From Bacteroidia bacterium (lineage in GTDB: Bacteria > Bacteroidota > Bacteroidia > Bacteroidales > Azobacteroidaceae), in contig BNXY01000096.1 in assembly GCA_025999935.1 (NCBI GenBank), positions 1 to 5,626 on the forward strand: a DNA stretch of 5,626 nt, in the 5' to 3' direction. Below are positions 5,523 to 5,626 of the stretch, piece by piece. Numbering within the stretch: position 1 is the stretch's first letter; every line of letters starts with the position of its first letter. The notes below the pieces were generated by a model. The model ran no database searches. It saw only the letters and a list, made by a program, of their open reading frames with translations, and was not told the origin of the DNA. Position numbers and translations under genes: made by a program.

Positions 5523-5626
5523 GTCTTTCGGTAAAAGCGTGAAACTCATTCGGTGATAGGGTGTTGTTCCGTATTCTTCGATGCCTTTCCGGTGTTTTTT
5601 AGTGGGGTAGCCTTTATTGTTTTTCC
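5499..5626 (-). CDS. rnhB: Ribonuclease HII, C-terminal end (partial)
   Basis: Reading the minus strand from the right edge gives two bases (GG, consistent with a Trp codon), then 41 codons and a TGA at 5501-5499. The peptide contains [17 protein letters not shown] followed by [13 protein letters not shown], the conserved C-terminal helix and tail of RNase HII. In that family 'GY.T..H...I..YG..P.HR.SF' follows the last active-site region. The enzyme removes ribonucleotides misincorporated in DNA and RNA of RNA-DNA hybrids. The catalytic acidic residues lie outside the window, so integrity cannot be judged. The gene is convergent with the RsmI-like gene, with 12 bp between the stop codons. It is too short a fragment to show anything about regulation except the inverted repeats overlapping its stop. 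Confidence 0.85.
   Translation of the reverse strand, partial: KNNKGYPTKKHRKGIEEYGTTPYHRMSFTLLPKDRQLSINF

Noticed and set aside
1..5626. CRISPR array, tRNA or rRNA gene, riboswitch, intact IS or defence system
   Set aside because: No spaced direct repeats, cloverleaf or rRNA-like sequence, terminal inverted repeats or defence-family domains were seen on either strand.

Overview
The window looks like chromosomal DNA from a member of the Bacteroidales (Bacteroidota). Three things support this. The promoters read as TTTG-N20-TAnnTTTG, the pattern of the Bacteroidetes primary sigma factor. The gene starts are A/T-rich and lack Shine-Dalgarno sequences. The proteins are typical of the phylum: a multi-blade propeller sensor of the hybrid two-component type, a secreted GHL10 (DUF187) glycosidase-like protein, and the short 'LIPVTLGE' type of RsmI-like methyltransferase. 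I cannot name a genus.

Layout: (1) 1-1472, minus strand: the first 490 codons of a secreted or periplasmic beta-propeller sensor with at least ten Reg_prop repeats. It runs off the left edge, and any kinase or regulator part lies outside the window. (2) 1473-1761: a divergent intergenic region with a promoter at each end and, between them, a decayed C-terminal piece of an IS4-type DDE transposase that keeps the YREK signature. (3) 1762-3282, plus strand: an exported GHL10 family protein with a C-terminal fibronectin-III-like domain. (4) 3283-3389: a short convergent spacer with a weak AT-rich hairpin and a T-run. (5) 3390-4718, minus strand: an RsmF-like NOL1/NOP2/Sun rRNA m5C methyltransferase. 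(6) 4719-4781: a 63-bp divergent promoter region with a perfect palindrome and a tandem 12-bp repeat. (7) 4782-5486, plus strand: an RsmI-like tetrapyrrole-methylase-fold methyltransferase. (8) 5499-5626, minus strand: the last 41 codons of ribonuclease HII, convergent with the previous gene and separated from it by 12 bp that carry overlapping inverted repeats.

Working together: the left half is a sensor gene placed head-to-head with a secreted carbohydrate-active protein, an arrangement common in polysaccharide- or envelope-sensing loci. The regulatory link is inferred only. The right half is RNA/DNA housekeeping. Its two divergent methyltransferases belong to families whose E. coli members modify neighbouring cytidines (C1407 and C1402) in helix 44 of 16S rRNA. 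I see no CRISPR array, tRNA, rRNA, intact mobile element or clearly new system. The most notable points are the IS remnant in the divergent regulatory region, the paired h44-type methyltransferases sharing one control region, and the switchable inverted repeats at the right-hand convergent junction.
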